DNA of 64,000 nt from Syntrophotalea acetylenica (GCF_001888165.1 NZ_CP015455.1:1048001-1112000); one strand, 5' to 3'. Shown: positions 47,193 through 57,403, counted from the stretch's first letter. Notes: generated from the letters alone by a model not told the origin. Program-made: numbers and translations.

Positions 47193-48806
47193 ATGGGGCA
47201 GGGATGCGGGATGGATAAAGAAGAGGCGATTCAGGTACAGTCTGGGGAAACTTCCGCGGCACAGGGCGATACGCCTGACGGTTTTGGCACGGCGCGCTGG
47301 GGAGGCCGGCGACTGTTCGGTCTGGTATGCGGGCCGGTTTTGTTCGCGTTGATGATGCTGCTGCCCGAGACTGTCAGCCTTTCGCCAGAGGCCCGCAAAA
47401 TGGCGGCTATCGCTCTGCTGATGGCGACCTGGTGGATGTGCGAGGCGATTCCGATTCCAGCCACCGCGCTATTGCCGCTGGTGCTCATGCCTCTGTGCGG
47501 ATTGCTGCCGATGAAGGAGGCTGCGGCTCCCTATGCCAGCGAACTGATTTTTCTGTTCATGGGCGGATTTCTGATCGCCCTGAGCATGCAGCGCTGGAAT
47601 CTGCACCGGCGCATCGCGCTGCTGGTGGTGAGCTGCTTCGGGTTCGCCCCGGACCGGCTGGTGCTCGGGTTCATGGTGGCCAGCGCCGGACTGTCCGCCT
47701 TTGTTTCCAATACGGTAACGGCGCTGATGATGATGCCCATCGGCATGGCGGTCATCCAGCATGTGATTGCCGAGGGGCGGCGCACGGGAAATGATGCGGA
47801 GATCGATTTTTCTCCGGGGAAATTCGCTTTCGGTGCCAATCTGATGCTCGGCATCGCCTACGCCTGCTCCATCGGCGGCATCGCCACCCTGATCGGCACG
47901 CCGCCGAACACGGTGCTGGCCGGATACCTGAAGCATGCCTACGGCTACGAGATAACCTTTGCCCGCTGGATGATGGTCGGCGTGCCCCTGTCGATCGTGA
48001 TGCTGGCGGTGTGCTGGGTCTGGTTGACCCGTTTTGCCAATCCCATGCGGCTTGAGCAGGTTCCCGGCGGCCGCCATCTGATTCAGGCGGAACTGCGCCG
48101 CCTCGGCCCGATGGATGCCGGGGAGATCGTCACCGCCGTGGTATTCGGCTGTACCGCCGCCGCCTGGATTTTGCGGGAAACGGTGGCCGGTTTCTGGCCG
48201 GCGCCATCCATGATCAGCGATGCGGTGATCGGCATGACCGGCGGCTTGCTGCTGTTTGTGATTCCCGTAGGCCGGCGTGGCGAGTTCGCCATGAATTGGG
48301 AATGGGCTGGCCGTCTGCCATGGGGCATGCTGCTGTTGTTTGGCGGTGGCCTGTCCCTGGCCAACGGGTTCGAAAAGACCGGCCTGTCGGGCTGGCTGGC
48401 GGGCCGCATCGAACTGCTCAGCAATGCGCCGCTGCTGATTCTGGTGCTGGCCGTTACCGTATTGATTATTTTCCTCACCGAACTGACTTCCAACACCGCC
48501 ACCGCCGCCATGTCCATGCCGGTGCTCAGCGCCGTGGCTTTGGGGTTGGGCGAAAACCCCCTGCTGCTACTGGTGCCCGCCGCCCTGGCGGCATCCTGTG
48601 CCTTCATGCTGCCGGTCGCAACGCCGCCCAACGCCATTGTTTTCGGCTCGGGCAGCGTGACCATGCCGCAGATGATCAAGAGCGGCTTGGCCCTCAACCT
48701 TATCGGCATCGTGCTGATCACGCTGCTTACCTACGGCCTTGCGGTGCCGCTGTTCGATATTGTCTTCGGCCAGCTGCCGGCATGGACATCCTCTGCCTGG
48801 CGGTGA
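47193..48806 (+). CDS. SLC13/DASS family anion (dicarboxylate/sulfate) symporter
   Basis: This 537-residue inner-membrane carrier has a hydrophilic N-terminus of about 45 residues and then about 12 hydrophobic segments. Two DASS hallmarks are present: SAFVSNTVTALMMMPIG in the first half and TELTSNTATAAMSMPVLSA in the second, plus GGIATLIGTPPNTVLAG. These SNT motifs bind sodium and the substrate carboxylate. The family imports C4-dicarboxylates or citrate, sometimes sulfate. ATG 47193 or 47211 (MDKEEAIQ) may be the start; neither has a strong ribosome-binding site. Confidence 0.87.
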   Translation: MGQGCGMDKEEAIQVQSGETSAAQGDTPDGFGTARWGGRRLFGLVCGPVLFALMMLLPETVSLSPEARKMAAIALLMATWWMCEAIPIPATALLPLVLMPLCGLLPMKEAAAPYASELIFLFMGGFLIALSMQRWNLHRRIALLVVSCFGFAPDRLVLGFMVASAGLSAFVSNTVTALMMMPIGMAVIQHVIAEGRRTGNDAEIDFSPGKFAFGANLMLGIAYACSIGGIATLIGTPPNTVLAGYLKHAYGYEITFARWMMVGVPLSIVMLAVCWVWLTRFANPMRLEQVPGGRHLIQAELRRLGPMDAGEIVTAVVFGCTAAAWILRETVAGFWPAPSMISDAVIGMTGGLLLFVIPVGRRGEFAMNWEWAGRLPWGMLLLFGGGLSLANGFEKTGLSGWLAGRIELLSNAPLLILVLAVTVLIIFLTELTSNTATAAMSMPVLSAVALGLGENPLLLLVPAALAASCAFMLPVATPPNAIVFGSGSVTMPQMIKSGLALNLIGIVLITLLTYGLAVPLFDIVFGQLPAWTSSAWR

Positions 48807-48880
48807 TTCGCAGGTTGCCGCAGACCCCTTCCTGATTTTTTTTCAGAACATCACGCGACCGGCCGGCTTACCGCTCCGGT

Positions 48881-48908
48881 TTGACATTTCGTCCCTGACG
48901 GCGACAAT
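48881..48908 (+). promoter_or_regulatory. Promoter of the amino acid dehydrogenase operon
   Basis: TTGACA, 16 bases, GACAAT, about 130 bases upstream of the dehydrogenase ATG. The -10 box is imperfect. The rest of the gap shows no gene. Confidence 0.5.
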
Positions 48909-49042
48909 TCTAGAAAGTGTCCATCTGCAAACCACGGATGGATGCGCTGCGTTTTGCATTCTGACAACAAGCCTTTTACGGATAAAAACGGGAAAAGTTG
49001 CTGCCATTTCAGACTTTGATGGCGATCAGGGAGGATACTGCC

Positions 49043-50155
49043 ATGCTGGATGCTTTTACTTATGCTGACACATACGGTCCCGCCAGGATCATCTACATCC
49101 ACGAACCGCGCATTACCCTGAAGGGCGTGCTGGTAATCGACAATGTCGCTGTTGGCCCCGCCATTGGCGGTCTGCGCATGGCGCCGGATGTAAATGTCGG
49201 AGAATGTTTCCGTCTGGCACGGGCCATGACCCTTAAAAATGCCGCTGCCGGGCTGGCCCACGGTGGCGGCAAGTCGGTGCTTTATGGTGATCCGAAAATG
49301 CCGGCGCGGGACAAGGAATGCCTTATTCGTGCCATGGCCTGCGCCTTGCGCGATTGCCAGGACTATATCTTCGGCCCGGATATGGGCACCGATGAAACCT
49401 GCATGGGCTGGATCCGGGATGAAATTGGCCGGGCCGTGGGTTTGCCCGAATCCCTTGGCGGCATCCCCCTTGACAAGATCGGCGCGACGGGGTGGGGCGT
49501 GCGGCATGCGGTGGAAGTCGCGGCGCCGGTAGCGGGTTTCGATCTGTCTGGCGCGCGGGTCGTGGTGCAGGGGTTCGGCGCCGTGGGACAGCATGCTGCC
49601 CGTTTTCTAAGTGGGACGGGCGCCGTGCTGGTCGGGGCCGCGGATACCAGGGGGACCTTGTACGATCCGCAGGGGATCGATGTCGGTGCCCTGATGGATC
49701 TGAAGAATCTGGGCAAGAGTGTTGTCGATTACCCCAAGGGCCAGAAACTGGACCGGGACGCGGTCATCGACCTCGAGTGCGAGGTCTGGATCCCGGCGGC
49801 ACGCCCCGATGTGATCAACGAAGCCAATGTCGACCGGTTGCGCACCCGACTCGTTGCCCAGGGTGCCAATATCCCCGTAACCGCCGCGGCGGAAAAAACC
49901 TTGCATGAGCGCGGCGTTCTGTGTCTGCCCGATTTTATCGCCAATGCCGGTGGCGTGATCTGTGGGGCGCTTGAATATCACGGCGGCTGGAAGGGTCTGG
50001 TGTTCGACGTGGTGGCGGAGAAAGTTCGCGCCAACACCGAGCAGATGCTGCGCCGGGTCCGGCAGGAGGGGCGTTTGCCGCGCGATATTGCTGTCGATAT
50101 GGCTCTGTCCGTTCTGCGCAAAGCCATGGCGACGCGCCGCTGGTCGATTTACTGA
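49043..50155 (+). CDS. Glu/Leu/Phe/Val family amino acid dehydrogenase
   Basis: The enzyme deaminates an amino acid to its 2-oxoacid using NAD(P). ATG 49043 is preceded by GGGAGG; the 370-residue product has GGLRMAPDV, Lys65 in MTLKNA and Lys77 in GGGKSV (substrate and catalytic lysines), then VVVQGFGAVGQHAARFL, the nucleotide-binding motif. The length and motifs fit leucine/valine/phenylalanine dehydrogenases rather than hexameric glutamate dehydrogenase. The following 2-oxoacid:ferredoxin oxidoreductase and acyl-CoA synthetase make an amino-acid oxidation pathway likely, probably for branched-chain or aromatic amino acids. Confidence 0.88.
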   Translation: MLDAFTYADTYGPARIIYIHEPRITLKGVLVIDNVAVGPAIGGLRMAPDVNVGECFRLARAMTLKNAAAGLAHGGGKSVLYGDPKMPARDKECLIRAMACALRDCQDYIFGPDMGTDETCMGWIRDEIGRAVGLPESLGGIPLDKIGATGWGVRHAVEVAAPVAGFDLSGARVVVQGFGAVGQHAARFLSGTGAVLVGAADTRGTLYDPQGIDVGALMDLKNLGKSVVDYPKGQKLDRDAVIDLECEVWIPAARPDVINEANVDRLRTRLVAQGANIPVTAAAEKTLHERGVLCLPDFIANAGGVICGALEYHGGWKGLVFDVVAEKVRANTEQMLRRVRQEGRLPRDIAVDMALSVLRKAMATRRWSIY

Positions 50156-50184
50156 GCGCCGTCGAGGCAGGAACCGAGGCGAAG

Positions 50185-51084
50185 ATGTATCGAATCCGTT
50201 TTCATGGCCGTGGCGGCCAGGGAATCAAGACTGCAAGCCGCATCCTCGGCAGTGCCCTGTTCATCGAAGGGTTCGAGGTGCAGGATGCTCCTCGCTATGG
50301 CGCCGAGCGGCGCGGCGCGCCGATATTCGCCTATGTGCGGGCGGATCGGGTACCCATCCATGAGCGGGGAGTGATTCACCAGCCCGACCTGCTTGTGGTG
50401 GCGGATGAAACCCTGTTGGCAATCTCCACCGGGCAGGTGCTGGAGGGGGTCGCCGAAAACAGCGTGGTGCTGATCTTGTCTGGCAGGCCACAGTCATGGT
50501 GGGAACGGCATCTTGCGTGCCGTGGACGTATGATCGTGCTGGAGTCTTCCCGGTGGACCAATGGCGTGCCCGCGGGAGCGGTTTGCGCGGGGGCCGCGGC
50601 CGCGCTGCTTGGCACGGTATCTCCGAGGGCGCTGATCGCGGCGGTGGAGCAGGAACTGGGTGATCACGACCCTGCCGTGGTGCGGCGTAACCGTGATGCC
50701 ATCCTGAAAGCTTATGACGCGGTCGGTTCGCTGCGCGGCGTGGTTACGGCGGGGGTTGAACAAACGTCTGCGCCGGACTGGGTCGAGGTGCCTCTGGATG
50801 CGGTCGCCATCGGTGCGCCGGTGATCCACGGCGGCCCAACCAGCCAGTTGGTCAAAACTGGGCTGTGGCGCACCCATCGGCCGGTTATCGACAGTAAGAA
50901 GTGCCACCGTTGTTTGAAGTGCCGCGCCTTGTGTCCGGAAAACGTCATCACCGCGGCAGAAGACGGACTGCCGGTCATCGATTACGATCATTGCAAGGGG
51001 TGTCTGGTGTGCGCGGCCAGTTGCCCCTTAAAGGCGATTCGTGTGATCCCGGAGGCGCAGGCCGGAAAGGAGCAGGATGCGTGA
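50185..51084 (+). CDS. 2-Oxoacid:ferredoxin oxidoreductase, fused gamma and delta domains
   Basis: The 299-residue protein joins the gamma domain (about 1-185; RFHGRGGQGIKTASRILGSA and GAERRGAPIFAYVR) to a delta ferredoxin domain (about 230-290; CHRCLKCRALCPENVI and CKGCLVCAASCPLKAI). The gamma domain binds CoA; the delta domain carries two 4Fe-4S clusters for electron exit. It is 29 bases from the dehydrogenase and overlaps the alpha gene by eight bases. The substrate is probably a branched-chain or aryl 2-oxoacid, or pyruvate; the sequence alone does not decide. Confidence 0.9.
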   Translation: MYRIRFHGRGGQGIKTASRILGSALFIEGFEVQDAPRYGAERRGAPIFAYVRADRVPIHERGVIHQPDLLVVADETLLAISTGQVLEGVAENSVVLILSGRPQSWWERHLACRGRMIVLESSRWTNGVPAGAVCAGAAAALLGTVSPRALIAAVEQELGDHDPAVVRRNRDAILKAYDAVGSLRGVVTAGVEQTSAPDWVEVPLDAVAIGAPVIHGGPTSQLVKTGLWRTHRPVIDSKKCHRCLKCRALCPENVITAAEDGLPVIDYDHCKGCLVCAASCPLKAIRVIPEAQAGKEQDA

Positions 51085-52306
51085 ACTTCTGACCGGAAAC
51101 AAAGCCGCGGCCTGGGGGGCTCGCCTGGCGGATGTGGATTACCTGCCGGTGTTCCCCATCACTCCCCAGACCGAGATCATCGAAACTTTGGCCGAATGGA
51201 TCGATCATGGCCGGATCGATGCGCGACTGACAATCCTGGAGTCGGAGCATTCCATGGTGACTGCCGCCGGTGCGGCGGCGGCCACGGGGGTGCGGGTGTT
51301 TACCGCGACCTCCAGTCAGGGGCTGCTGTATGCCATGGAGATGCTCTACAATCTGGCCGGTTGGCGGGTGCCGCTGGTGCTGGTGAATGTTTCCCGCGGC
51401 CTGTCCGCGCCAATTACCCTGGAACCGGATCACAACGACGTGCTTGCGGCGCGGGACTGCGGTTTTCTGCAATTGCATTGTACGACCTGTCAGGAGGTTC
51501 TCGACAGCGTGCTGCTGGGATATCGACTGGCAGAGGATATGCGGGTGCGTTTGCCGGTGCTGGTCAACCTGGACGGTTTTTATCTGTCCTTTACCCGTGA
51601 ACCGGTGGAGATCCCGTCCGCGGAACAGGTACGCGCCTTTTTGCCGCCTTTCCACCCTGGCTCCAACAGATTTGCCGGCGGCACGCCGGTCAGCCAGGCA
51701 GTGGCGGTGCTGGGGGGAACTCCTTACTCCTATTTCCGCTACCAGGCGCATCTGGCCTCCCTTGAAGCCGGACGGATTTTCGGCCGGATCGCGCAGGAAT
51801 TCGAAGCGCGGTTCGGACGCTCCTTCGAGGCGGTGGAGGACTATCACTGCGATGATGCCGAAATTCTGTTTGTCATGATAGGCTCATTTGCCAGCAAGGC
51901 CCGCGCGGCCGTCGACAGCCTGCGCGCCTCGGGGCAGAAGGTCGGCCTGGTGCGGCCGCGTCTGTTGCGACCTTTTCCCGTGGCATCCCTGGTCCGGCTG
52001 TTTGAAGGCAAGGCGGGGGTGGCAGTGGTCGACCAGAATCTTTCCAATGGTTCCGGTGGCATTCTGCACACCGAATTGGCGGCTGCGCTCTATCCCCTGT
52101 CGAAAAGGCCACTGCTGGTCAGCTTTGTCGGTGGTCTGGGCGGGCGCGACATTACCGCCGGCGAATTTTTCGCCATGCACGATGTGGTGCGCCGGGCTGT
52201 GGGGACGGGGCAGGCGCCGCCGCCGCGGTTGTTGTTCACCAAAGATGAGCTGGCGGCCGTGCGGCATATGCAGGACATAGCGGCCGGCACGGGAGAAACA
52301 TCATGA
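51077..52306 (+). CDS. 2-Oxoacid:ferredoxin oxidoreductase, alpha subunit
   Basis: The 409-residue PorA-like subunit begins MRELLTGNKAAAWGARLADVDYL and has the YLPVFPITPQTEIIE segment and FTATSSQGLLYAMEML of the pyrimidine-binding domain. HEIN-type substrate contacts are replaced by NLDGFYLSFTREPVEIP. ATG overlaps the gamma-delta gene, and its stop overlaps the beta start as ATGA-type. Translational coupling across all three genes is expected. Confidence 0.92.
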   Translation: MRELLTGNKAAAWGARLADVDYLPVFPITPQTEIIETLAEWIDHGRIDARLTILESEHSMVTAAGAAAATGVRVFTATSSQGLLYAMEMLYNLAGWRVPLVLVNVSRGLSAPITLEPDHNDVLAARDCGFLQLHCTTCQEVLDSVLLGYRLAEDMRVRLPVLVNLDGFYLSFTREPVEIPSAEQVRAFLPPFHPGSNRFAGGTPVSQAVAVLGGTPYSYFRYQAHLASLEAGRIFGRIAQEFEARFGRSFEAVEDYHCDDAEILFVMIGSFASKARAAVDSLRASGQKVGLVRPRLLRPFPVASLVRLFEGKAGVAVVDQNLSNGSGGILHTELAAALYPLSKRPLLVSFVGGLGGRDITAGEFFAMHDVVRRAVGTGQAPPPRLLFTKDELAAVRHMQDIAAGTGETS

Positions 52307-53211
52307 CTGAATCCGCAGACAAACGGTGCGGCAGTGCCAAAACCGGCACGCTTGCGCCCGGCACGCCCATGTGCGCCGGTTGCGGCGGGTTGCAGGCATT
52401 GCACCAGATTTACGATCTGCTCGGCGACAGGACCGTATTTGTCAACGCCGCCGGGTGCATGACCCTGCTTTCCATCTATCCGTATACGCCGTTTCCCGGT
52501 TCCTGGCTGTATACCGCCATGGCCTGCGCTCCCGCCGGAGCCCAGGGGATTCGGGATGCTCTCGACCTTTTATTGTCCAAAAAGAGAATCAGGACAAAGC
52601 AGGATCTGTTACCGGTGGTGCTGACCGGCGACGGTGCGGCTTACGGCATCGGACTTTCCGCGACTTCGGCGGCCATCGACCGCGGCCTTGATTTTCTCTA
52701 TATCTGCTACGATAACGAGGGTTACGGCAATACCGGACACCAGTCCTCGGCGGCGACGCCAACCGGGGCGCGTACCGCCACCAGCCGTGTGGACGGTTTC
52801 GCGGGCATCAAAAAGGACCTATTTTCCATCTGGTGTGCCCATCGCCCGGCCTACGTGGCCACCGCCATCGGCAGTGAACCGGCCGATCTTTCGAAAAAGG
52901 TCAAGAAAGCCTTGAGTTTGCGTGGACCGCGTCTGCTGCTGGTGCTGGCCCCCTGCCCGACGGGGTGGGGGTTCGAACCGGCGCGCATGGTCGATATCGG
53001 CAAACTGGCGGTCGAGACCGGCAGTTGGCCCCTGAAGGAGTATGTGGACGGAATGATACGGCACACCCATATCCCCTCCCGAAGGGTTCCGCTTGAAGAT
53101 TACCTCTGTCTGCAGGGGCGCTTCCGGCACTTGTTCAAGCCGGTGCGGGAAGATGAAAGACTGAGTGGACTGCAACATCGGGTGGATGATTACTGGGCGA
53201 ATCTCAAATAG
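52303..53211 (+). CDS. 2-Oxoacid:ferredoxin oxidoreductase, beta subunit (thiamine diphosphate)
   Basis: The 302-residue PorB-like subunit holds the thiamine diphosphate motif (LTGDGAAYGIGLSATSAAI, then CYDNEGYGNTGHQSSA) and cluster-ligand cysteines near the N-terminus (MCAGCGGLQAL) plus a later Cys (NAAGCMTLL). RTATSRVDGFAGIKKD follows. It completes a full oxidoreductase with the two genes before it. Confidence 0.93.
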   Translation: MTESADKRCGSAKTGTLAPGTPMCAGCGGLQALHQIYDLLGDRTVFVNAAGCMTLLSIYPYTPFPGSWLYTAMACAPAGAQGIRDALDLLLSKKRIRTKQDLLPVVLTGDGAAYGIGLSATSAAIDRGLDFLYICYDNEGYGNTGHQSSAATPTGARTATSRVDGFAGIKKDLFSIWCAHRPAYVATAIGSEPADLSKKVKKALSLRGPRLLLVLAPCPTGWGFEPARMVDIGKLAVETGSWPLKEYVDGMIRHTHIPSRRVPLEDYLCLQGRFRHLFKPVREDERLSGLQHRVDDYWANLK

Positions 53212-53238
53212 GAACATTCCCTGAAACGGAGATGGCAT

Positions 53239-54939
53239 ATGGGTAATACGGGCAGCAGTTATTATCATTGCGGCGGTTTGGAACCTCTCAGGGGGGAAAC
53301 CATACCGGAACATTTTGCCGGCGTCGCGAAACGTTTCTCTACCCGGGAAGCCATTGTTTCCAGACATCAGAAAAGGCGATTGAGTTACGGGCAATTGGCG
53401 GCCGAGGCCGATCGTCTGGCCCGTGGCTTGCTCGGCATGGGCTACCGACGCGGCGACCGTATCGGCGTGTGGGCCACCAACAGCATCGAATGGCTGTTGC
53501 TGCAGCTCGCCATGGCGCGCATCGGCGTGGCCCTGGTGGCCATCAACCCGGGGTATAAGGAGCAGGAGATCGCCTATGCCTTGCAACACTCCGAAGCGCA
53601 TGGTGTCTTTGTCATGCCGTCCTTCCGATCCAGCGATTATGTGCGGATGCTCGGTTCCATACTTCCGGGGCTGCACAAGAGCGGCCTTGTTCCGGAAGCG
53701 GATGCTTTTCCCCATTTGCGCAGGGTTGTTCTGTTCAACCCCTGCAATCCCGCATCGACCCGCCGGGGCCTGCCGGGAATGACGGTCTGGTCGGAGGTGC
53801 TTGCGGCGGCGGACAAGGTCTCACAAGAAGACCTAGAAGCGGCCACCGCCACCCTCGATCGCGATGACACCATCGCGCTGCTTTACACCTCCGGTTCCAT
53901 GGGCTCGCCGAAAACCGCGGTTCTTTCCCACCACAATATCCTCAACAACGCCTGGTTTACCGCCCGGCGCATGGCCTTTACCGAAGCCGATCGGCTCTGT
54001 GCGCCGGTGCCGTTCCACCACTGTTTCGGCATGGTTCTGGCCAACCTGGTTTGCATGGCGGTGGGCGCCTGTGTCGTGTTGCCGGAAGAATATTTCGATC
54101 CACTGGCCACCCTGGAGGCCATCGAGGCCGAGGCCTGTACCACCCTCTACGGGGTGCCCACCATGTTCCTGGCGCAGGTGGAACATCCGGGCCGCAGCTG
54201 CTTTGATCTGAGCAGCCTGCGCACCGGCATCATGGGCGGCGCTCCCTGTCCGCCGGCGCTGGTGCGACGGGTCATGGACGAATTGCATTGTCCCGGCATT
54301 CTCATCGGTTATGGCATGACGGAGGCCTCGCCTCTGACCCACCTCACCGCGCCGGAGGATCCCCTGGCAAACCGTCTGGAAACCGTCGGGCGCAATCTGC
54401 CCCATCAGGAGGTCAAACTCATCGATCCGGAGAGCGGCGCCACCGTGGCCACGGGAGAGGTGGGTGAGGTGTGTTTTCGCGGCTATCATGTCGCCAGGGG
54501 GTATTACGCCGATCCGGCGGCAACGGCCGAGGGGATCGATGCCGCCGGCTGGCTGCGTTCGGGCGATCTGGGGACCATGGATGCCGACGGTTATGTGCGG
54601 ATAACCGGGCGCCGCAAGGAAATCATCATCCGCGGCGGCGAAAATATCTGCCCCTGGCAGATCGAACAGCATCTGCTTACGCATCCCAAAGTGGCTGAAA
54701 CGGCGGTTTTCGGCATCCCCGATGATTTTTATGGAGAGCAGATCATGGCCTGGGTGCGACCGGAAAGCGGCGAGACGGTGGACGAAGAAGAACTCAGGAG
54801 CTATTGCAAGGCCGGCCTGGCCCATTTCAAGGTGCCCCGGCATATCTGGATCGTGGATGAATTCCCCAAAACCGGCAGTGGCAAGCTGCACAAACCACGT
54901 ATGCGGGAAATGACCATGGATCGTTTGAAAAAAGGATGA
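53239..54939 (+). CDS. AMP-dependent acyl-CoA synthetase
   Basis: The 566-residue enzyme has the ATP motif LLYTSGSMGSPKTAVLSH (the usual TSGTTG is TSGSMG here), GYGMTEASPL, GWLRSGDLGTMD and ITGRRKEIIIRGGENI, and the C-terminal lysine in KTGSGKLHK. It joins a carboxylate to CoA, or the reverse, using ATP. It resembles medium/long-chain and branched-chain acyl-CoA ligases. As the last gene of the amino acid dehydrogenase operon it probably handles the acyl-CoA made by the ferredoxin oxidoreductase. GGAG precedes ATG. Confidence 0.9.
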   Translation: MGNTGSSYYHCGGLEPLRGETIPEHFAGVAKRFSTREAIVSRHQKRRLSYGQLAAEADRLARGLLGMGYRRGDRIGVWATNSIEWLLLQLAMARIGVALVAINPGYKEQEIAYALQHSEAHGVFVMPSFRSSDYVRMLGSILPGLHKSGLVPEADAFPHLRRVVLFNPCNPASTRRGLPGMTVWSEVLAAADKVSQEDLEAATATLDRDDTIALLYTSGSMGSPKTAVLSHHNILNNAWFTARRMAFTEADRLCAPVPFHHCFGMVLANLVCMAVGACVVLPEEYFDPLATLEAIEAEACTTLYGVPTMFLAQVEHPGRSCFDLSSLRTGIMGGAPCPPALVRRVMDELHCPGILIGYGMTEASPLTHLTAPEDPLANRLETVGRNLPHQEVKLIDPESGATVATGEVGEVCFRGYHVARGYYADPAATAEGIDAAGWLRSGDLGTMDADGYVRITGRRKEIIIRGGENICPWQIEQHLLTHPKVAETAVFGIPDDFYGEQIMAWVRPESGETVDEEELRSYCKAGLAHFKVPRHIWIVDEFPKTGSGKLHKPRMREMTMDRLKKG

Positions 54940-54972
54940 TGTTCACGGTTATCCGCTGGATTGAATTCGACG

Positions 54973-55005
54973 GGCCGGGGCCTTCAACGCATGAGGGCCC
55001 CGGCC
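54973..55005. terminator. Hairpin between two convergent acyl-CoA synthetase genes
   Basis: GGCCGGGGCC and GGCCCCGGCC form a 10-bp stem with a 13-base loop. There is no long T-run on either side. It sits midway between the two converging genes. Confidence 0.6.
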
Positions 55006-55032
55006 GCATTTGTGGGTGAATTCTGGGAATCT

Positions 55033-56706
55033 TCAGATTTTGCCGTCGTCCTTTTCGCGGATTTCGACCCGACGGATCTTGCCGCTGATGGTTTTGGGCA
55101 GCTCCGGGACGAATTCGATGATGCGCGGGTATTTGTAGGGCGCGGTGACGTTTTTGACGTGGCTCTGCAGTTCTTCGATCAGCGCGTCGCCGGCCGCGTA
55201 GCCTTTGCTCAGCACGATGGTCGCCTTGACCACCTGGCCCCGGTCCGGGTCCGGCACCCCGGTAATGGCGCACTCCAGCACCGCGGGATGTTCCATCAGG
55301 GCGCTTTCGACTTCGAAGGGGCCGATGCGATAGCCGCTGCTTTTGATGACATCGTCGGCGCGGCCGACAAACCAGTAGTAGCCGTCCTCGTCCCGCCAGG
55401 CCATATCGCCGGTGTGATAGTAGCCGTCGTACCAGACCTCGGCGGTTTTGGCCTCGTCCCGGTAGTATCCCGGGAAAAGCCCCAGAGGCCTGCCGGCTTT
55501 GGTGCCGATAACGATTTCGCCCTCCTCACCCACGTCGCAGGGGCGGCCGTCGGCACTGAGCAGATCGATATCGTAGAGGGGACAGGGTTTGCCCATGGAC
55601 CCCGGTTTGGGCTCCATCCAGGGCCAGGTGGCGATAGTGACCACCAGCTCTGTCTGGCCGTAGGCTTCCATGAGCTTGAGCCCGGTGTACTTGAGAAACC
55701 GCTCGTAGACTTCCGGATTGAGGGGTTCACCGGCGACCACGCAGTATTTCAGGCCGGAAAAATCGTACTGTGACAGATCTTCCTTGATGAGGAAGCGGTA
55801 GATGGTCGGCGGCGCGCAAAAGGTGGTGACCCCGTAGCGGGCGGCCATGGCCGCCATCGATGCGGCGTTGAACCTGTCGTAGTCGTAGACGAACACCGCG
55901 CTGCCGCACAGCCACTGGCCGTAGATTTTGCCCCACACCACCTTGGCCCATCCGGTGTCGGCCACCGTGTAATGCAGGCCGTCGTCCATGTTGTTCTGCC
56001 AGTACCTGGCGGTCAGGATATGCGCCAGCGGGTAGACCATGTCGTGATGGATCAGTTTCGGGTAGCCGGTGGTGCCGGAGGAAAAATAGGCCAGGCAAAC
56101 ATCCTCGTTGCAGGTATCCAGCTCTTTTTCGGGCCGCCGGAATTCCGAGGGCGCCCTTTCAAGTTCGTTCTGGAAATCGATCCAGCCTTCCCGCGGTTCT
56201 CCCAGCAGCAGTTTGTGCCGGATTCTGCCGCCGGTCTGCCGCTGGCCTTCCTCGATATGCTCCACAAGGCCGTCGTCGGCGACGCTCACGATCATGGGGA
56301 TGGAGGCCACCTCCACGCGGTATTTGATGTCCTTGGCGGTGAGCATGTGGGTGGCGGGGGTGGCGATGGCGCCGATCTTGTGCAGCCCCAGCAAACAGAA
56401 CCAGAACTCGAAGCGGCCCTTGAGGATCAGCATCACATGGTCGCCTTTTTGGATGCCGTAACCGCGGAACAGATTGGCGGCCTTGTCGCTGTAGTGTTTC
56501 AGGTCGGCGAAGGTGAAGGTGCGGTCATTGCCATGGTCGTCACACCATACCAGGGCCCGTTTGTGCGGTTGCTCGGCGGCATAGACGTCGACCACGTCGT
56601 AGGCGAAGTTGAAATTCTCCGGGATGCGGATGGACAGATGGTCCCGGAAATCCTCGTAGGAATTAAATTCGGTCCGGTTGACGAACCGGTCCAGAAGACA
56701 AGACAT
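55033..56706 (-). CDS. Acyl-CoA synthetase (MACS/acetyl-CoA-synthetase-like)
   Basis: The 557-residue product opens with about 30 residues ([20 protein letters not shown]) and [17 protein letters not shown], typical of the medium-chain acyl-CoA synthetase group. Motifs: [68 protein letters not shown] (parts quoted) and the lysine in [11 protein letters not shown]. Substrate is a short or medium, possibly aromatic, acid. It lies immediately downstream of an XRE-cupin regulator on the same strand, which probably controls it. Confidence 0.9.
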   Translation of the reverse strand: MSCLLDRFVNRTEFNSYEDFRDHLSIRIPENFNFAYDVVDVYAAEQPHKRALVWCDDHGNDRTFTFADLKHYSDKAANLFRGYGIQKGDHVMLILKGRFEFWFCLLGLHKIGAIATPATHMLTAKDIKYRVEVASIPMIVSVADDGLVEHIEEGQRQTGGRIRHKLLLGEPREGWIDFQNELERAPSEFRRPEKELDTCNEDVCLAYFSSGTTGYPKLIHHDMVYPLAHILTARYWQNNMDDGLHYTVADTGWAKVVWGKIYGQWLCGSAVFVYDYDRFNAASMAAMAARYGVTTFCAPPTIYRFLIKEDLSQYDFSGLKYCVVAGEPLNPEVYERFLKYTGLKLMEAYGQTELVVTIATWPWMEPKPGSMGKPCPLYDIDLLSADGRPCDVGEEGEIVIGTKAGRPLGLFPGYYRDEAKTAEVWYDGYYHTGDMAWRDEDGYYWFVGRADDVIKSSGYRIGPFEVESALMEHPAVLECAITGVPDPDRGQVVKATIVLSKGYAAGDALIEELQSHVKNVTAPYKYPRIIEFVPELPKTISGKIRRVEIREKDDGKI

Positions 56707-56763
56707 GGTTCCTCCTCAGAACGGCACGGCTGGTGGCCAGGGCCAGAAGACTGCGCGCCGAAA

Positions 56764-57318
56764 TTACAGGATGATGGCCAGAAACTTCGCCGGGCGACCA
56801 TCCAGGGCCTCCATGGCGTGTTCATAATTGGCGTCGAAGTAAATTGAATCTCCGGCTTCCAGTTCGACTTCGTTGTGATGGATATGGATCTTGATCCGGC
56901 CTTCCAGCACCAGATTGAATTCCTGGCCGGGATGGGTGTTTTTTTGTGGCTTGCTGCCGTCCGGCCGGGGCTCGACACTGACCAGGAACGGTTCGGCCTT
57001 TTTGTGGACGAAATTGGCGGCCAGGCTCTGGTAGCTGTACTGGCTGCGGCGTTCGACCGCCACCCCCTTGTCCTTGCGGGTCACGGTAAAGATATGCATG
57101 CGCGGCATGTCGCCGGTCAGCAGCAAACCCATGTCGACCTGCAGATCGGTGGCGATCTTGTAAAGGATGCTGGCGGGGATGTCCTCGCTGCCGTTTTCGT
57201 AGCGCTGATAGGTTAAAATTGGCAGATTGAGGCTTTCCGCCATCTGCTCGACGGATATTTCGGACAATTCGCGCAACTCCCGCACGCGCGAGGCAATTTC
57301 GCGGATTTTCTGCTGCAT
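56764..57318 (-). CDS. XRE-type regulator with cupin domain
   Basis: ATG 57318 ([21 protein letters not shown], 184 residues) has GGGAG upstream. The HTH covers [21 protein letters not shown], the cupin covers [22 protein letters not shown] and [12 protein letters not shown]. It is a second regulator of the same type as the polyamine-operon one, but only weakly similar. It lies 57 bases upstream of the acyl-CoA synthetase gene, so regulation by an acyl or amino-acid effector is likely. Confidence 0.88.
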   Translation of the reverse strand: MQQKIREIASRVRELRELSEISVEQMAESLNLPILTYQRYENGSEDIPASILYKIATDLQVDMGLLLTGDMPRMHIFTVTRKDKGVAVERRSQYSYQSLAANFVHKKAEPFLVSVEPRPDGSKPQKNTHPGQEFNLVLEGRIKIHIHHNEVELEAGDSIYFDANYEHAMEALDGRPAKFLAIIL

Positions 57319-57403
57319 GCTCGGCTCCCTTCTGAATGCCCGGCCGGGGACAGGCCACATGGGCCAGTCTGGCATGAACGGTTGACTCTCGCTTTATCAG
57401 GGG

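Noticed and set aside
52965-52985. GGTTCGAACC-like sequence resembling a tRNA T-loop
   Set aside because: It lies inside the oxidoreductase beta gene, and no acceptor or anticodon stem can be formed around it. No tRNA, rRNA or CRISPR array was seen in the window.
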